A DNA stretch of 10,089 bases from Acidobacteriota bacterium (GCA_003222555.1 QHWL01000096.1:1-10089), one strand, 5' to 3'; shown: positions 1 through 6,968, numbered from the stretch's first letter. Notes: generated from the letters alone by a model not told the origin. Program-made: numbers and translations.

Positions 1-164
1 GGCCCCGGCGGGAGGCGGGACAACGGCGGGCGGCGCCCCACCGCGGTAGTAACTGCCACGACCGCCAGCGACCTGCCGCATGACGCCCACTCGAGTGGCG
101 GCAGCGAAGGGGCGTGCCACCCCACGGCTGGCGGCGCGTGAGAGGAGAACGCAATAGCGTTCCT
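1..164. other. No recognisable gene at left window edge
   Basis: I read all frames of this edge segment and recognise nothing. On the minus strand the two frames continuing from the transporter remnant stay open to the window edge, but their translations are rich in Ala, Gly, Pro and Arg with no family resemblance. It is very GC-rich and probably decayed or non-coding sequence. Confidence 0.4.
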
Positions 165-447
165 GTCCAAGCACACGCCAAAGACTCCGGATTGCTGAAA
201 GGTGATCGCGCCATAGACGAGGGCCAGTAGGACGATCTCCCAATACGCCCGTGGGAATTTCAAAAAGGCAGTACGCGAGGGTAAATACTCCCGTCACCCA
301 ACCCCAACCGATAGGGTCGATGTGCAGGTCTTCCTGCATTCGCGGTCCTGCCACGGAAATGCAGACGCGGTCGAGGTAAGTGATCGTAAAAAGAAAGACC
401 AGCAGGCCCAGAACCTGATAGCGGTGTTTCGTAGGCGAGCCCTGCAT
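165..447 (-). pseudogene. MFS transporter remnant (internal deletion plus frameshift)
   Basis: From the ATG at 447 the minus strand encodes a typical MFS N-terminus. A basic start is followed by a first helix ending in TYLDRVCISVAGP, an amphipathic QEDLHI segment, then GWGWVTGVFTLAYCLFEIP and the loop motif GVLGDR, ending near 232. This pattern is characteristic of anion:cation symporters of the phthalate/hexuronate type. Directly at the GDR motif the similarity jumps frame: 239-165 reads EIVLLALVYGAITFQQSGV and continues to a CLD, which resembles the tenth-helix region near the C-terminus of the same family. Roughly 280 central residues are therefore missing, and nothing after CLD is recognisable. 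A single sequencing error could explain a frameshift but not the missing middle. No transport function is expected. The family assignment is from recall of motifs, without an alignment. Confidence 0.72.
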
Positions 448-516
448 GGCGCACTATTCTCTCAATTCCGACCGTCTGGCGCGATTCACGCACGAAGCCC
501 AGACGCCCGATTCGCC

Positions 517-588
517 TCACGCGGCGGCGAAGGCGTCGAGGAGCCGCGCGACGTGCTTCGCGTGCTTCACGTAGTCGTCGACGCGCAG
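517..588 (-). pseudogene. C-terminal tail of an unidentified gene
   Basis: The minus strand here reads LRVDDYVKHAKHVARLLDAF followed by AAA and a TGA stop at 519-517. Nearly every codon ends in G or C, as in the intact genes nearby, and the charged/hydrophobic alternation suggests a C-terminal amphipathic helix. Upstream the frame stays open but loses codon bias before it meets the NHL gene, so no start codon can be assigned. I cannot name the family. It looks like the stump of a gene truncated when the NHL gene came to lie beside it, although a chance open frame is possible. Confidence 0.35.
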
Positions 589-637
589 TGTTGTTGGGTG
601 TCCGCCCCCTCGCTCCCCCGAGATCGAGTGTAGGTGC

Positions 638-650
638 GCGGCTCCGCCGC
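638..650. terminator. Small GC hairpin at the end of the NHL gene
   Basis: The sequence GCGGC-TCC-GCCGC forms a perfect five-pair stem with a three-base loop, overlapping the TAG stop of the NHL gene at 652-650. There is no T-run after it in either direction, so it could help termination but is not a convincing intrinsic terminator. Confidence 0.25.
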
Positions 651-1762
651 TATCTGACCTTGACGTATTTGCGCAAATTGTGGGCGGCAACGTCCGCCGA
701 GTAAATCGAGCCTTCGTCATCCGCCGCGATGCCGGACGAAGTTGTCCCGCGGGTCAAGCTGTCCGGGTCCGCCGGATCGGGAATGAACGCCTTCAGCGAT
801 CCGTCCAAGGCGTTGCCGGCCACGATGCCCCTGATCTCGCCTCGCTTGGCTGCCGGATCGGGGAATCCAGAGCCCACATAGATCGTGTCGTCCTTGCCCA
901 CGAACACGGAGCTCGGCTGGCCGAATTGCTTCCACGCGGCGATGAAGTTGCCGTCCTGATCGAAGACTTGGATGCGCTGGTTCTGGCGATCGGCGACATA
1001 GATGCGGTTCTGCGAGCCGCCGAGGAAGATGTCGTGCGGTTCGTCGAAATCGCCGGGCGCGGAGCCTCTTTTTCCCCAGCTCTTGATGAATTTTCCATCC
1101 TTCGAAAATTTCAGCACGCGGCCATTGTTGTGCGCATTGGGCAGGTGGCCGTCGGTCACGAAGATATCGCCGTTTGGTGCAATAGCGACGCCGGTCGGCC
1201 GATCGAACGCATCCGGACCGTTTCCGGACACGCCCTCTCGGCCGAGCGTCATCAGCACTTGGCCGTTGGGGGAGAGCTTCAGCACCTCCTGACCCATCAC
1301 CACGCCTGTTGCGTTCCTGGCCGACATGCCAAGCACCACCTCAGCGTCATTGACGTCGGTTGCCCATAAGTTCCCCTCCTGATCGACGGTGAATCCGTGT
1401 GGATAGGCGAAAAGCCCGGCGCCGAAGCTTTTCAGCAGGCGGCCTGTGGGATCGAACTCCAAAATCGGCGGGTTGGCTGGCCCACGATCGATGCAGACCG
1501 CGCTGCCGGGCGGCACGGTGTTGAAACAGCGATGGAAGACCCAGATGTTGCCATCACGGGCGACATGCACTCGAATGACCTCTCCCCAGCGGCCACCGTT
1601 CATGTTTTGCGGGATGCTCGGCCACCCTTCCACCAGCCGATAGGGATTGGGAAGGTCGGTCGGTTTGGGGTATTGGGTTTGGGCGTTCGGCGTGCGCCCA
1701 AACGCGACGATGACAGCAGCACCGGTGAGAAGCGGGAGTACCGCTCGGCGTACACGCAACAT
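650..1762 (-). CDS. Secreted NHL-repeat beta-propeller, amidating-lyase-like
   Basis: This encodes a 370-residue exported six-bladed beta-propeller. Residues 1-28 look like a Sec signal peptide: basic MLRVRRAV, a hydrophobic stretch, and a probable cleavage near PNAQ. The rest contains repeated NHL blades with the pattern of a hydrophobic strand, a GxI(W/Y)V(A/T)D turn and a polar loop; clear examples lie near 68-76, 118-137, 186-204, 239-259 and 342-358. The PHGFTVD and EPHDIF motifs (His122, His243) match the positions of conserved histidines in the peptidylglycine alpha-hydroxyglycine amidating lyase-like propellers, but the expected third histidine position reads SSGIAAD. It may be a catalytically altered or purely binding propeller. 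I chose the ATG at 1762 because GGGAGG precedes it by several bases and it gives a proper signal peptide; the frame extends 33 codons further upstream. Substrate unknown. Confidence 0.85.
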   Translation of the reverse strand: MLRVRRAVLPLLTGAAVIVAFGRTPNAQTQYPKPTDLPNPYRLVEGWPSIPQNMNGGRWGEVIRVHVARDGNIWVFHRCFNTVPPGSAVCIDRGPANPPILEFDPTGRLLKSFGAGLFAYPHGFTVDQEGNLWATDVNDAEVVLGMSARNATGVVMGQEVLKLSPNGQVLMTLGREGVSGNGPDAFDRPTGVAIAPNGDIFVTDGHLPNAHNNGRVLKFSKDGKFIKSWGKRGSAPGDFDEPHDIFLGGSQNRIYVADRQNQRIQVFDQDGNFIAAWKQFGQPSSVFVGKDDTIYVGSGFPDPAAKRGEIRGIVAGNALDGSLKAFIPDPADPDSLTRGTTSSGIAADDEGSIYSADVAAHNLRKYVKVR

Positions 1763-2156
1763 CCTGGCCCTCCCATAGAAAATTTCCGCTTTCAACCCTA
1801 AGATAGAGTGTCCGTATTGCCGTCGATGCCACGGTTGCCGAAGCGCCTTGCACGGCCACACCTTCCCGACGCGAATTCTCGTGACGACGATGGCATCGCC
1901 GTCGAATCGTTGTCAAGGCCGGGGAATCTCTCGCCAATTCGCGGCGTGCGAACTGACGTCATATGGGTTCTGTAGCGGAGAGGGTGGGACTGGTTCCCGT
2001 GGTTCCCGCGCCTGTCAACAACTTAGGCCGTTTTCAATCGCTCAAATCGCTAGAAACGCTCAAAAGCTGAGTATCGGGTACAAAACAGGTACAGCGCGTC
2101 GGATCAAGCGTCAGGATGATGTACTATCCGCCAAGCCCAAACTCGGGAGGAGCTCC
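1763..2156. other. Divergent intergenic region with att-like sequence
   Basis: This 394-base gap separates the divergent NHL and cupin genes. It is noticeably less GC-rich than its surroundings between about 2030 and 2095. It holds a 15-base match to the 3' end of tRNA-Ser genes (1975-1989) and several short direct repeats (2039-2092). An open frame crosses it in phase with the cupin gene from an ATG at 1848, but its translation has no protein-like character. I found no convincing -35/-10 pair for either gene. Confidence 0.5.
1975..2092. repeat. Possible integration-site remnant (tRNA-Ser 3' end plus repeats)
   Basis: GCGGAGAGGGTGGGA at 1975-1989 equals the complement of the usual tRNA-Ser 3' end (T-arm and acceptor stem), after which the similarity stops abruptly. 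Within 100 bases come the direct repeats CGCTCAAA at 2039-2046 and 2057-2064 (18-base period) and GGTAC at 2077-2081 and 2088-2092 (11-base period). This layout resembles an att core with nearby recombinase arm sites. No integrase gene or complete tRNA is in the window, so this is only suggestive. Confidence 0.3.
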
Positions 2157-2873
2157 ATGAGGCATGTCGTTTCAGCATCGTTGTTCGTGCTCGCCTGCGC
2201 GCTCGCGCAGCCGGCGGCCGCTCAGGTCGAGGACAAGCCGGTGCCCATGGACAAGGCGCCGTTCCACATCCCGGTCTTCTCCAACGACTACCTCATTCTC
2301 TTGAACGTCAACATTCCGCCCGGGCGCAACACCGGCTACCATATCCACTATGCCGACTCCGTGTCCGTGAACCTGACTCCGGCCTCGCAGACCAATCAGA
2401 ATTACGGCTCGTCGGAAGTGAGCGCGCCGGGTACGGGCGGGGACGGCGAACCCGGCCGTGCGACGTTTACGGATGTGACCAAGAATGGCCCGCGCACGCA
2501 CAAGGCGACCAATGTCGGGCCGACGCCGTTCCACAACATCTCCTTCATCCTGAAGAATCGCGCACCGGCCGGAACCACGGTGTCGGACCGTTCGGGTGTC
2601 AAGGGCTACACCCAGATCATGGACAACGCGCGGCTGAGAGCCTGGCGTGTCGCTCTGAAACCCGGAGAGGCGACGGGACAGATCACGCAAACAGCCCCGG
2701 GTCTCAGAGTCTACGTCCACGGCGGCGTACTGGCCGAGATGGTGCCTGGATCGGCCGACCGCGGCATGGCTCCATACGAAGGCGATTTCATCTGGCAGGA
2801 TGCAGGGCGGACGAGGGCCGTGAAGAACACCGGTACGACCCTCATCGAATTCGTCGAATTCGAGCTGAAATAA
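2157..2873 (+). CDS. Secreted cupin-like protein with two tandem domains
   Basis: The product has 238 residues. Residues 1-23 are a Sec signal peptide ending AQPAAAQ. Two cupin-like beta-barrel halves follow. The first (about 33-135) has GYHIHYADSVSV, where His62 and His64 match the HxH of cupin motif 1 but the usual Glu is replaced, and HKATNVGPTPFHNISF, which matches motif 2 (His115, His126). The second half (about 148-238) shows the strand pattern ending in DAGRTRAVKNTGTTLIEFVE, but its motif-1 position reads GQITQT without histidines, so it probably binds no metal. Substrate is unknown; small acids or sugars are typical of the superfamily. The start at 2157 is supported by GGGAGGAG just upstream and by the signal peptide, against a much longer open frame. 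It is the only plus-strand gene here and converges with the lyase-like gene. Confidence 0.82.
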   Translation: MRHVVSASLFVLACALAQPAAAQVEDKPVPMDKAPFHIPVFSNDYLILLNVNIPPGRNTGYHIHYADSVSVNLTPASQTNQNYGSSEVSAPGTGGDGEPGRATFTDVTKNGPRTHKATNVGPTPFHNISFILKNRAPAGTTVSDRSGVKGYTQIMDNARLRAWRVALKPGEATGQITQTAPGLRVYVHGGVLAEMVPGSADRGMAPYEGDFIWQDAGRTRAVKNTGTTLIEFVEFELK

Positions 2874-2902
2874 GGCCGGTGAGTTCCTGGGGCTCGGCGG
2901 TT

Positions 2903-2917
2903 TGAGGCGGAGCCTCA
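2903..2917. terminator. Hairpin between convergent genes
   Basis: TGAGGC-GGA-GCCTCA forms a six-pair stem with a three-base loop. It lies in the 41-base gap between the stops of the cupin gene and the lyase-like gene and includes the latter's stop codon. Its place suggests a bidirectional terminator, but it has no T-run and the stem is short. Confidence 0.3.
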
Positions 2918-3913
2918 CTGCCGTTCCGGAGCGGAGGCCCTGGGAAGGTTGTACTTCCGTGAGCGCGTGTTGAGCTCTTCGACTTGCTCGACTTCGTCCG
3001 AGATCTCCTTACTGAGAGCGCCCTTTTGCGCTTCTGTCATCCGTCCTGTGGTTTTCAATTCAGTCAAGGCTTTGTCGACAGCGCCCAACGCGATGTTCAC
3101 CATGCTCGCGGACTGTCCCACGGTGATTCGGGCTGCCTTCATGGCGGCCGCAGTTGCCGGCAAGTTCGCGTTGCCGATCACCGCCATGAGCGGTTTTTTG
3201 ATCATGTCGGCCGCCTTGATGTAGTCCTGCGCGGTCCGCAATCCGATCCACACGGCGTCGGCACCGGCTTCGGCGTAAGCGGTCGCCCGATCCAGCATCT
3301 CTGTATACGAACCGTTCGGAGTCGGAGCAAGGCAGCGCGCGATAAAAACCATGTCCGTACGCGCGTCGGCTGCGGCGTGGATATTGTCGATCATCCGGGC
3401 CTTGGAAACGACGCCCGGAACGGAATAGGCAGTGGCGCGGTTGAGCGGCATCCGGTCATCGAAGGCCGCGCAGCCGATGCCGGCTCTCTCAGCCTGTTTC
3501 GCGAAGCGGTAGACGTTCAGGGGCGTGGCGCCAAAATCGTCCACATCCGCGAGGATTGGAATATCCACGTTCGCGGCGATGACACTGTTGTACTCGATGA
3601 TCTCGGACACGGTGACGACCGCTTGGTCTGGCAGCGCGACCAATTCCTGATTGGGGGCGCTGCTGCCAACAAACGCGGCTGTGAACCCGTGAACTTGGAT
3701 CAGACGAGCGGTGAGCACATCGTAAGCGCCGGGGCATATCAGCGGGTCCGGCGCATTCATCAATGCGCGAAAGCGTGCACCCATGGTCCTCGGTGCCGGG
3801 CGCGTCTGCGACGCAGGTGCAGCCACGGCCAGCGGCTGGGCAGCCGCCATCAATCCGGACGCTGCCAGTCCAGCGACTTGGACAAACTCGCGTCTATTCG
3901 TTTTTCTAGCCAT
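2915..3913 (-). CDS. Tat-exported isocitrate lyase/PEP mutase-like protein
   Basis: The product has 332 residues. It begins with a twin-arginine signal (NRREFVQVAGLAASG, residues 6-20, then a weakly hydrophobic stretch to about 32), so it is likely exported folded, whereas this superfamily normally works in the cytosol. Residues 46-290 follow the ICL/PEP mutase barrel: PLICPGAYDVLTARL (57-71), a variant of the metal-binding loop (ADVDDFGA, 122-129, against the usual ADADTGYG), FDDR (151-154, against LEDQ) and IARCLA (191-196, against IARTDA). The isocitrate lyase KKCGH signature is absent. Asp123, Asp125 and Arg193 remain, so a carbon-carbon or carbon-phosphorus lyase with unusual substrate, or an inactive relative, are both possible. 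The start at 3913 has GAGGAG a few bases upstream and a sigma-70-like promoter about 75 bases further back. Confidence 0.82.
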   Translation of the reverse strand: MARKTNRREFVQVAGLAASGLMAAAQPLAVAAPASQTRPAPRTMGARFRALMNAPDPLICPGAYDVLTARLIQVHGFTAAFVGSSAPNQELVALPDQAVVTVSEIIEYNSVIAANVDIPILADVDDFGATPLNVYRFAKQAERAGIGCAAFDDRMPLNRATAYSVPGVVSKARMIDNIHAAADARTDMVFIARCLAPTPNGSYTEMLDRATAYAEAGADAVWIGLRTAQDYIKAADMIKKPLMAVIGNANLPATAAAMKAARITVGQSASMVNIALGAVDKALTELKTTGRMTEAQKGALSKEISDEVEQVEELNTRSRKYNLPRASAPERQ

Positions 3914-4168
3914 GGTCGCTCCTCGAGATTTGCGGTGATCCCGTCATACCGGCATTTTCCAGATGACGCCTGGTTCGAACGGAATATAGCGATTTTCCGA
4001 GGCTCGCTCAAGCTCACGCTCACTCGGGTGGCTCCCCCGCCAGATACGCTGCGTGATCGAACCACAACCCACGTGGCTCAAACAGGCCAGTCCTTCAGTG
4101 GTGATCAGACGAACATCGAGGCCAAATGGGTAGTGTTGCACGCGGAGAACCCACGTGACCAACTACAC
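3914..4168. other. Intergenic region between exosortase operon and lyase-like gene
   Basis: No gene is visible in these 255 bases. It contains the probable promoter of the lyase-like gene (3983-4011) and a 10-base direct repeat AACCCACGTG at 4066-4075 and 4148-4157. No clear intrinsic terminator follows the 87-residue membrane protein gene. Confidence 0.45.
3983..4011 (-). promoter_or_regulatory. Sigma-70-type promoter of the lyase-like gene
   Basis: On the minus strand TTGAGC (4011-4006) and TATATT (3988-3983) are separated by exactly 17 bases. They match the TTGACA and TATAAT consensus at 4/6 and 5/6 positions. Transcription would start near 3976, giving a leader of about 60 bases before the ATG at 3913. 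This suggests the lyase-like gene is transcribed independently of the exosortase operon upstream. Confidence 0.5.
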
Positions 4169-4432
4169 CTACGGCAGCCTGCAGCACCGTCGCGACGCTC
4201 CGGCCGCACGGCAGGCACTGGCGAGTGCGTGCGCAATGGTGTGGACCGTGCACGCGAGAATGATTGCGACCGGAGGGACGACCAGCACGGCCAGCGCGTG
4301 CTCCACGAACGCGCCGGACTGCGCCGCGCCGTTTGCGAGCGGAACGGCGAGCGTGACGGCGTAGTATGAAGCAAGCGGCAGAGCCGTGCGACGGAACGCG
4401 TGAGCAACCCTCGTCCGTGGCACACGGTTCAT
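4169..4432 (-). CDS. Small two-helix membrane protein coupled to exosortase K
   Basis: The 87-residue product has a basic N-terminus (MNRVPRTRVAHAFRR), a first transmembrane segment at about 16-36 (LPLASYYAVTLAVPLANG), a second at about 44-68 (VEHALAVLVVPPVAIILACT) and a short tail with four cysteines overall (61, 74, 83, 84). Its ATG (4432-4430) overlaps the TGA of the exosortase (4431-4429) as ATGA, so translation is very probably coupled. Most codons end in G or C as in the neighbouring genes, which argues for a real gene. I do not recognise a family. Position and topology suggest a membrane partner of the exosortase, for example an accessory subunit, or a very small sorting substrate, although it has no PEP-like motif followed by a helix and basic end. 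Confidence 0.68.
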   Translation of the reverse strand: MNRVPRTRVAHAFRRTALPLASYYAVTLAVPLANGAAQSGAFVEHALAVLVVPPVAIILACTVHTIAHALASACRAAGASRRCCRLP

Positions 4433-4956
4433 GGTGTTTGCCCAACCGGCGCCACCCTCCGGTTGAGTCGTTGCGCCAGCTCGTAGAGCAGCACCAGGCC
4501 CCCGAAATACACCGCGATCCCTTCGAAGCGATGGACATCAGCCGCACTGAATGCTGACAGCGCGACCGGATGGGCGGCGAGCCACATCGCGATCGCAATC
4601 CGTACGGCGTTGACCGGCACAGCCGCCGAATAGCTCGCCAGCAGGCTCACACCCAGAACGCGCGCCGCCGATAGTCCGGATCCGACACGATGAAGGAGGG
4701 CGAGCATCAGCATGCCGAACGCGGCGACCATGAAGTTGATCCCCGCGCATGATTTCTCGATCAGGAACAGGCGATCGCGCGAGAAATATCCTTCTTGCGG
4801 CTGCAACGTGAAGGTTGTGTGGGTCATGGCGCCAGCCAACTGCGCCGTCGGACTCAATATCCACTCCAGATCGTCCGCGCGCGCGTCGGCGTAATGTCGC
4901 TTTATCGCGAAGGCGATGAGCACCGCCGCGGCCAATACCCACAGTTTCATCTTCAT
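4429..4956 (-). CDS. xrtK: Exosortase K (membrane transpeptidase/protease)
   Basis: This encodes a 175-residue polytopic membrane protein of the exosortase/archaeosortase family. Such enzymes recognise a C-terminal sorting signal on exported proteins, cut it, and probably transfer the protein to a cell-surface anchor. The catalytic triad is visible: Cys70 in EKSCAGINFMV, Arg119 in PVNAVRIAIAMWL and His142 in DVHRFEGIAVYFGG. Hydrophobic segments lie at about 4-18, 70-88, 97-128 and 145-162. The compact core, without the extra N-terminal helices of XrtA, fits the short exosortase K class; the exact subclass is from memory. The ATG at 4956 overlaps the TGA of the VIT/VWA gene as ATGA (a second ATG lies two codons later), and GGGGG lies some 8-12 bases upstream. 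The adjacent VIT/VWA protein, with a PEP-type tail, is the obvious substrate. Confidence 0.85.
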   Translation of the reverse strand: MKMKLWVLAAAVLIAFAIKRHYADARADDLEWILSPTAQLAGAMTHTTFTLQPQEGYFSRDRLFLIEKSCAGINFMVAAFGMLMLALLHRVGSGLSAARVLGVSLLASYSAAVPVNAVRIAIAMWLAAHPVALSAFSAADVHRFEGIAVYFGGLVLLYELAQRLNRRVAPVGQTP

Positions 4957-6968
4957 GCGACGACCCCCGATCGCCGGCGCCGCGCGCGCAGCAGGCTCAC
5001 ACCACCGAACCATGCCACAGCGATTGCGCACACCCACACAATGTCTGGTTCGGGACCGTTGGTGACGCCGACCGCGAGATCGGACACCCCCGCTGGCAAA
5101 GGCAGCGGCTGGTCGACGTCCTCGGCATCCTCTGCTGTGCGCCGCACGATCTCCTGCACCGCAACGAACGACGTGTACCGCGTGAGCAAGCGATAGGTCA
5201 GCCCCAGCGAGGTGATCTCGGCGATGCGTTCCTCGCTTGGAGCCCTGGGCCCGAAATCTGACAGGTCTGCGATGCGGGTTCGTGCCCAGAGCTGCCGAAG
5301 CGCACCGTGACGTGCGTCGGCGCTCGCAGGCGAGACCGCAATCGATGTCCGGTACACTCCGCGACCGCTCTTGCCCGAGATTTCGATCGATCCAGCTGCG
5401 CTGCCTCGCCACTTCCCGAAGACGACAATCGGGCGGCGGGCGAACAGGTCCGGGACGTTCTTCGGCTCGACATCGTAGGTGTCCAGTCCGCTGAACGTCA
5501 CGTCGATGCCGGTGAGCACGGGCGTGTCGATGTACCGCCGGAACCGCTTTGCCGCCTCCGCCGCGCTGGAGGGTTCTGTGACGATGAACGGCTCCCCGAG
5601 CCCCGCCCGAGCAATGCCCTCGATGAGGAACCGGTTGACGCTGGTGCCAATACCAAAGGCGAAGAAATTGACACCATCCAGTTGCGCGCGGACGTAGTCG
5701 AACACGTCCGATTCCGCCTCGATATACCCGTCGGTCACCAGGACAATGCTGCGCGACGCCTCGCCTTGACGCGGGACGGCGACCGCCCGTTCGAGCGCCG
5801 CCCGCAGCCGCGTCCCACCCCCGCCCTGCTTCCGCCCGATGAACTGGAGCGCCCGTATGAGATTGGGACGCGTCGCCGGAACAGAGACTCGCGAGAACGT
5901 GTCGGAGCCGTCGGCAAACACGACGATGTTGAACGTGTCGGCGGGTCGAAGGACGTTCGCGAGGTCGGCCATCAACTTCTTCGCCGTGTCCAGCGGAAAG
6001 CCGTTCATCGATCCCGATACGTCGAGCACGAAGATGTACTCGCGCGGCGGCACCTCGTCGGGCCGAACCACCTGCGGCGGTTGCGCCATGAGCAGGAAGA
6101 AGTTTTCGCTCCGGCCCTGGTACAGCAGCACTCCGGAGGCAATCTCCTGGCCAGCCAATCGGTAGCGAAGGATGAAGTCGCGATTGCCCGAGAATCGATC
6201 GGACTCGGCAAGTGTCACGTCAGATCGCCCCGGGCCGGTCGAGCGGACAACCAGCTGATGGGAGGGTGAGGCGAGCTCCTGCAGCGGCACGCCGGTCGAC
6301 ACCACGCCCGAAAGGTGGAACTCGCTGCGCGGCGCCTCGCCCTGGCGAGTGTACGGAGCCGCGACGAACTCGTCGCCCGGCGACGCCTGACTTTCGCGCT
6401 GCTCGGAGTAGCGCGGTCCGACAACGGTCGGGTACACGAACTCGTACACACCGTCGGTCGGCACGAGCAACTCCGTATATTTGAGCTCCACCGAGATCGT
6501 GTCGCCTGGAAGCACGTTGGCGACCTTCATCGAGAACACGTTGGGGCGGCTCTGTTCCAACAGCGATGCGCTCTTCCCGTCGCGCTTGGCGGCTTCAAAT
6601 TCACGTGCGGCCTGCTTGCGCTCCCTGATTCTGGCCACGGTGCGCACATCGCCGACGGTCATCGTCATCCCGTACACAGCCGCCCGCGTGGACGCAGGAA
6701 AGATGTAGCGGGCATGAATGGGCCGCGTTCCACCGTTCTCGTACACCTGCCGGACGGTCACGTCCGCAATCACGCCGGCGATGGCGACGTCAACTCGCGT
6801 GTCCTTCAACGGCAGACGATCGATGGAGGGATCGCTGCCTTCGACGAAGAAGTATGGCGAGAGCGTCTTGTCAACGGGCACTCGATCGGCCTGCGCCGCG
6901 GCCTCGAGCGGCGCGAGCAAGGCACAGACGGCAAGAACGAAAACGGTCCCGCGAGTTGAGAGTTTCAT
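4953..6968 (-). CDS. VIT/VWA surface protein with PEP-CTERM-like sorting tail
   Basis: The product has 671 residues. Residues 1-27 are a Sec signal peptide (AAAQA cleavage region). A VIT domain covers about 48-185, with TVRQVYENGG and the RERKQAAREFEAAKRDGK helix characteristic of inter-alpha-trypsin/vault proteins, followed by NVFSMKVANVLPGD. A von Willebrand A domain covers about 308-480 and keeps the full MIDAS metal site: Asp316-x-Ser-x-Ser320, Thr386 in GGGGTRLR, and Asp413 in LVTDG. The region ending LTRYTSFVAVQE (about 595-606) is the usual VIT-VWA C-terminal motif. The end is a tripartite sorting signal: GPEP (638-641), a helix at about 643-660 and RARRRR (661-666). The protein is therefore predicted to be exported and processed by the exosortase encoded next. 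VIT/VWA proteins usually mediate adhesion or protein binding. The start at 6968 gives the signal peptide; no Shine-Dalgarno sequence precedes it. Confidence 0.88.
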   Translation of the reverse strand: MKLSTRGTVFVLAVCALLAPLEAAAQADRVPVDKTLSPYFFVEGSDPSIDRLPLKDTRVDVAIAGVIADVTVRQVYENGGTRPIHARYIFPASTRAAVYGMTMTVGDVRTVARIRERKQAAREFEAAKRDGKSASLLEQSRPNVFSMKVANVLPGDTISVELKYTELLVPTDGVYEFVYPTVVGPRYSEQRESQASPGDEFVAAPYTRQGEAPRSEFHLSGVVSTGVPLQELASPSHQLVVRSTGPGRSDVTLAESDRFSGNRDFILRYRLAGQEIASGVLLYQGRSENFFLLMAQPPQVVRPDEVPPREYIFVLDVSGSMNGFPLDTAKKLMADLANVLRPADTFNIVVFADGSDTFSRVSVPATRPNLIRALQFIGRKQGGGGTRLRAALERAVAVPRQGEASRSIVLVTDGYIEAESDVFDYVRAQLDGVNFFAFGIGTSVNRFLIEGIARAGLGEPFIVTEPSSAAEAAKRFRRYIDTPVLTGIDVTFSGLDTYDVEPKNVPDLFARRPIVVFGKWRGSAAGSIEISGKSGRGVYRTSIAVSPASADARHGALRQLWARTRIADLSDFGPRAPSEERIAEITSLGLTYRLLTRYTSFVAVQEIVRRTAEDAEDVDQPLPLPAGVSDLAVGVTNGPEPDIVWVCAIAVAWFGGVSLLRARRRRSGVVA

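Noticed and set aside
1763..1850. Promoter of the NHL gene (TCGACG-N15-TATCTT on the minus strand)
   Set aside because: The spacing is too short and both boxes match poorly, so I did not call it.
1848..2156. 103-codon N-terminal extension of the cupin gene
   Set aside because: It would bury the signal peptide and crosses the att-like region; the ATG at 2157 has a strong ribosome-binding site.
4066..4157. Direct repeat AACCCACGTG 82 bases apart
   Set aside because: Ten bases in a short gap with no other structure; too little to assign a function.
2984..4369. Long plus-strand open frame of 461 codons
   Set aside because: It lies opposite the lyase-like gene and across the promoter gap; its translation is rich in His, Arg and Gly without domains. 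High GC lengthens such antisense frames.
5307..6269. Plus-strand open frame of 320 codons
   Set aside because: It is antisense to the VIT/VWA gene, whose domains and MIDAS residues are unambiguous.
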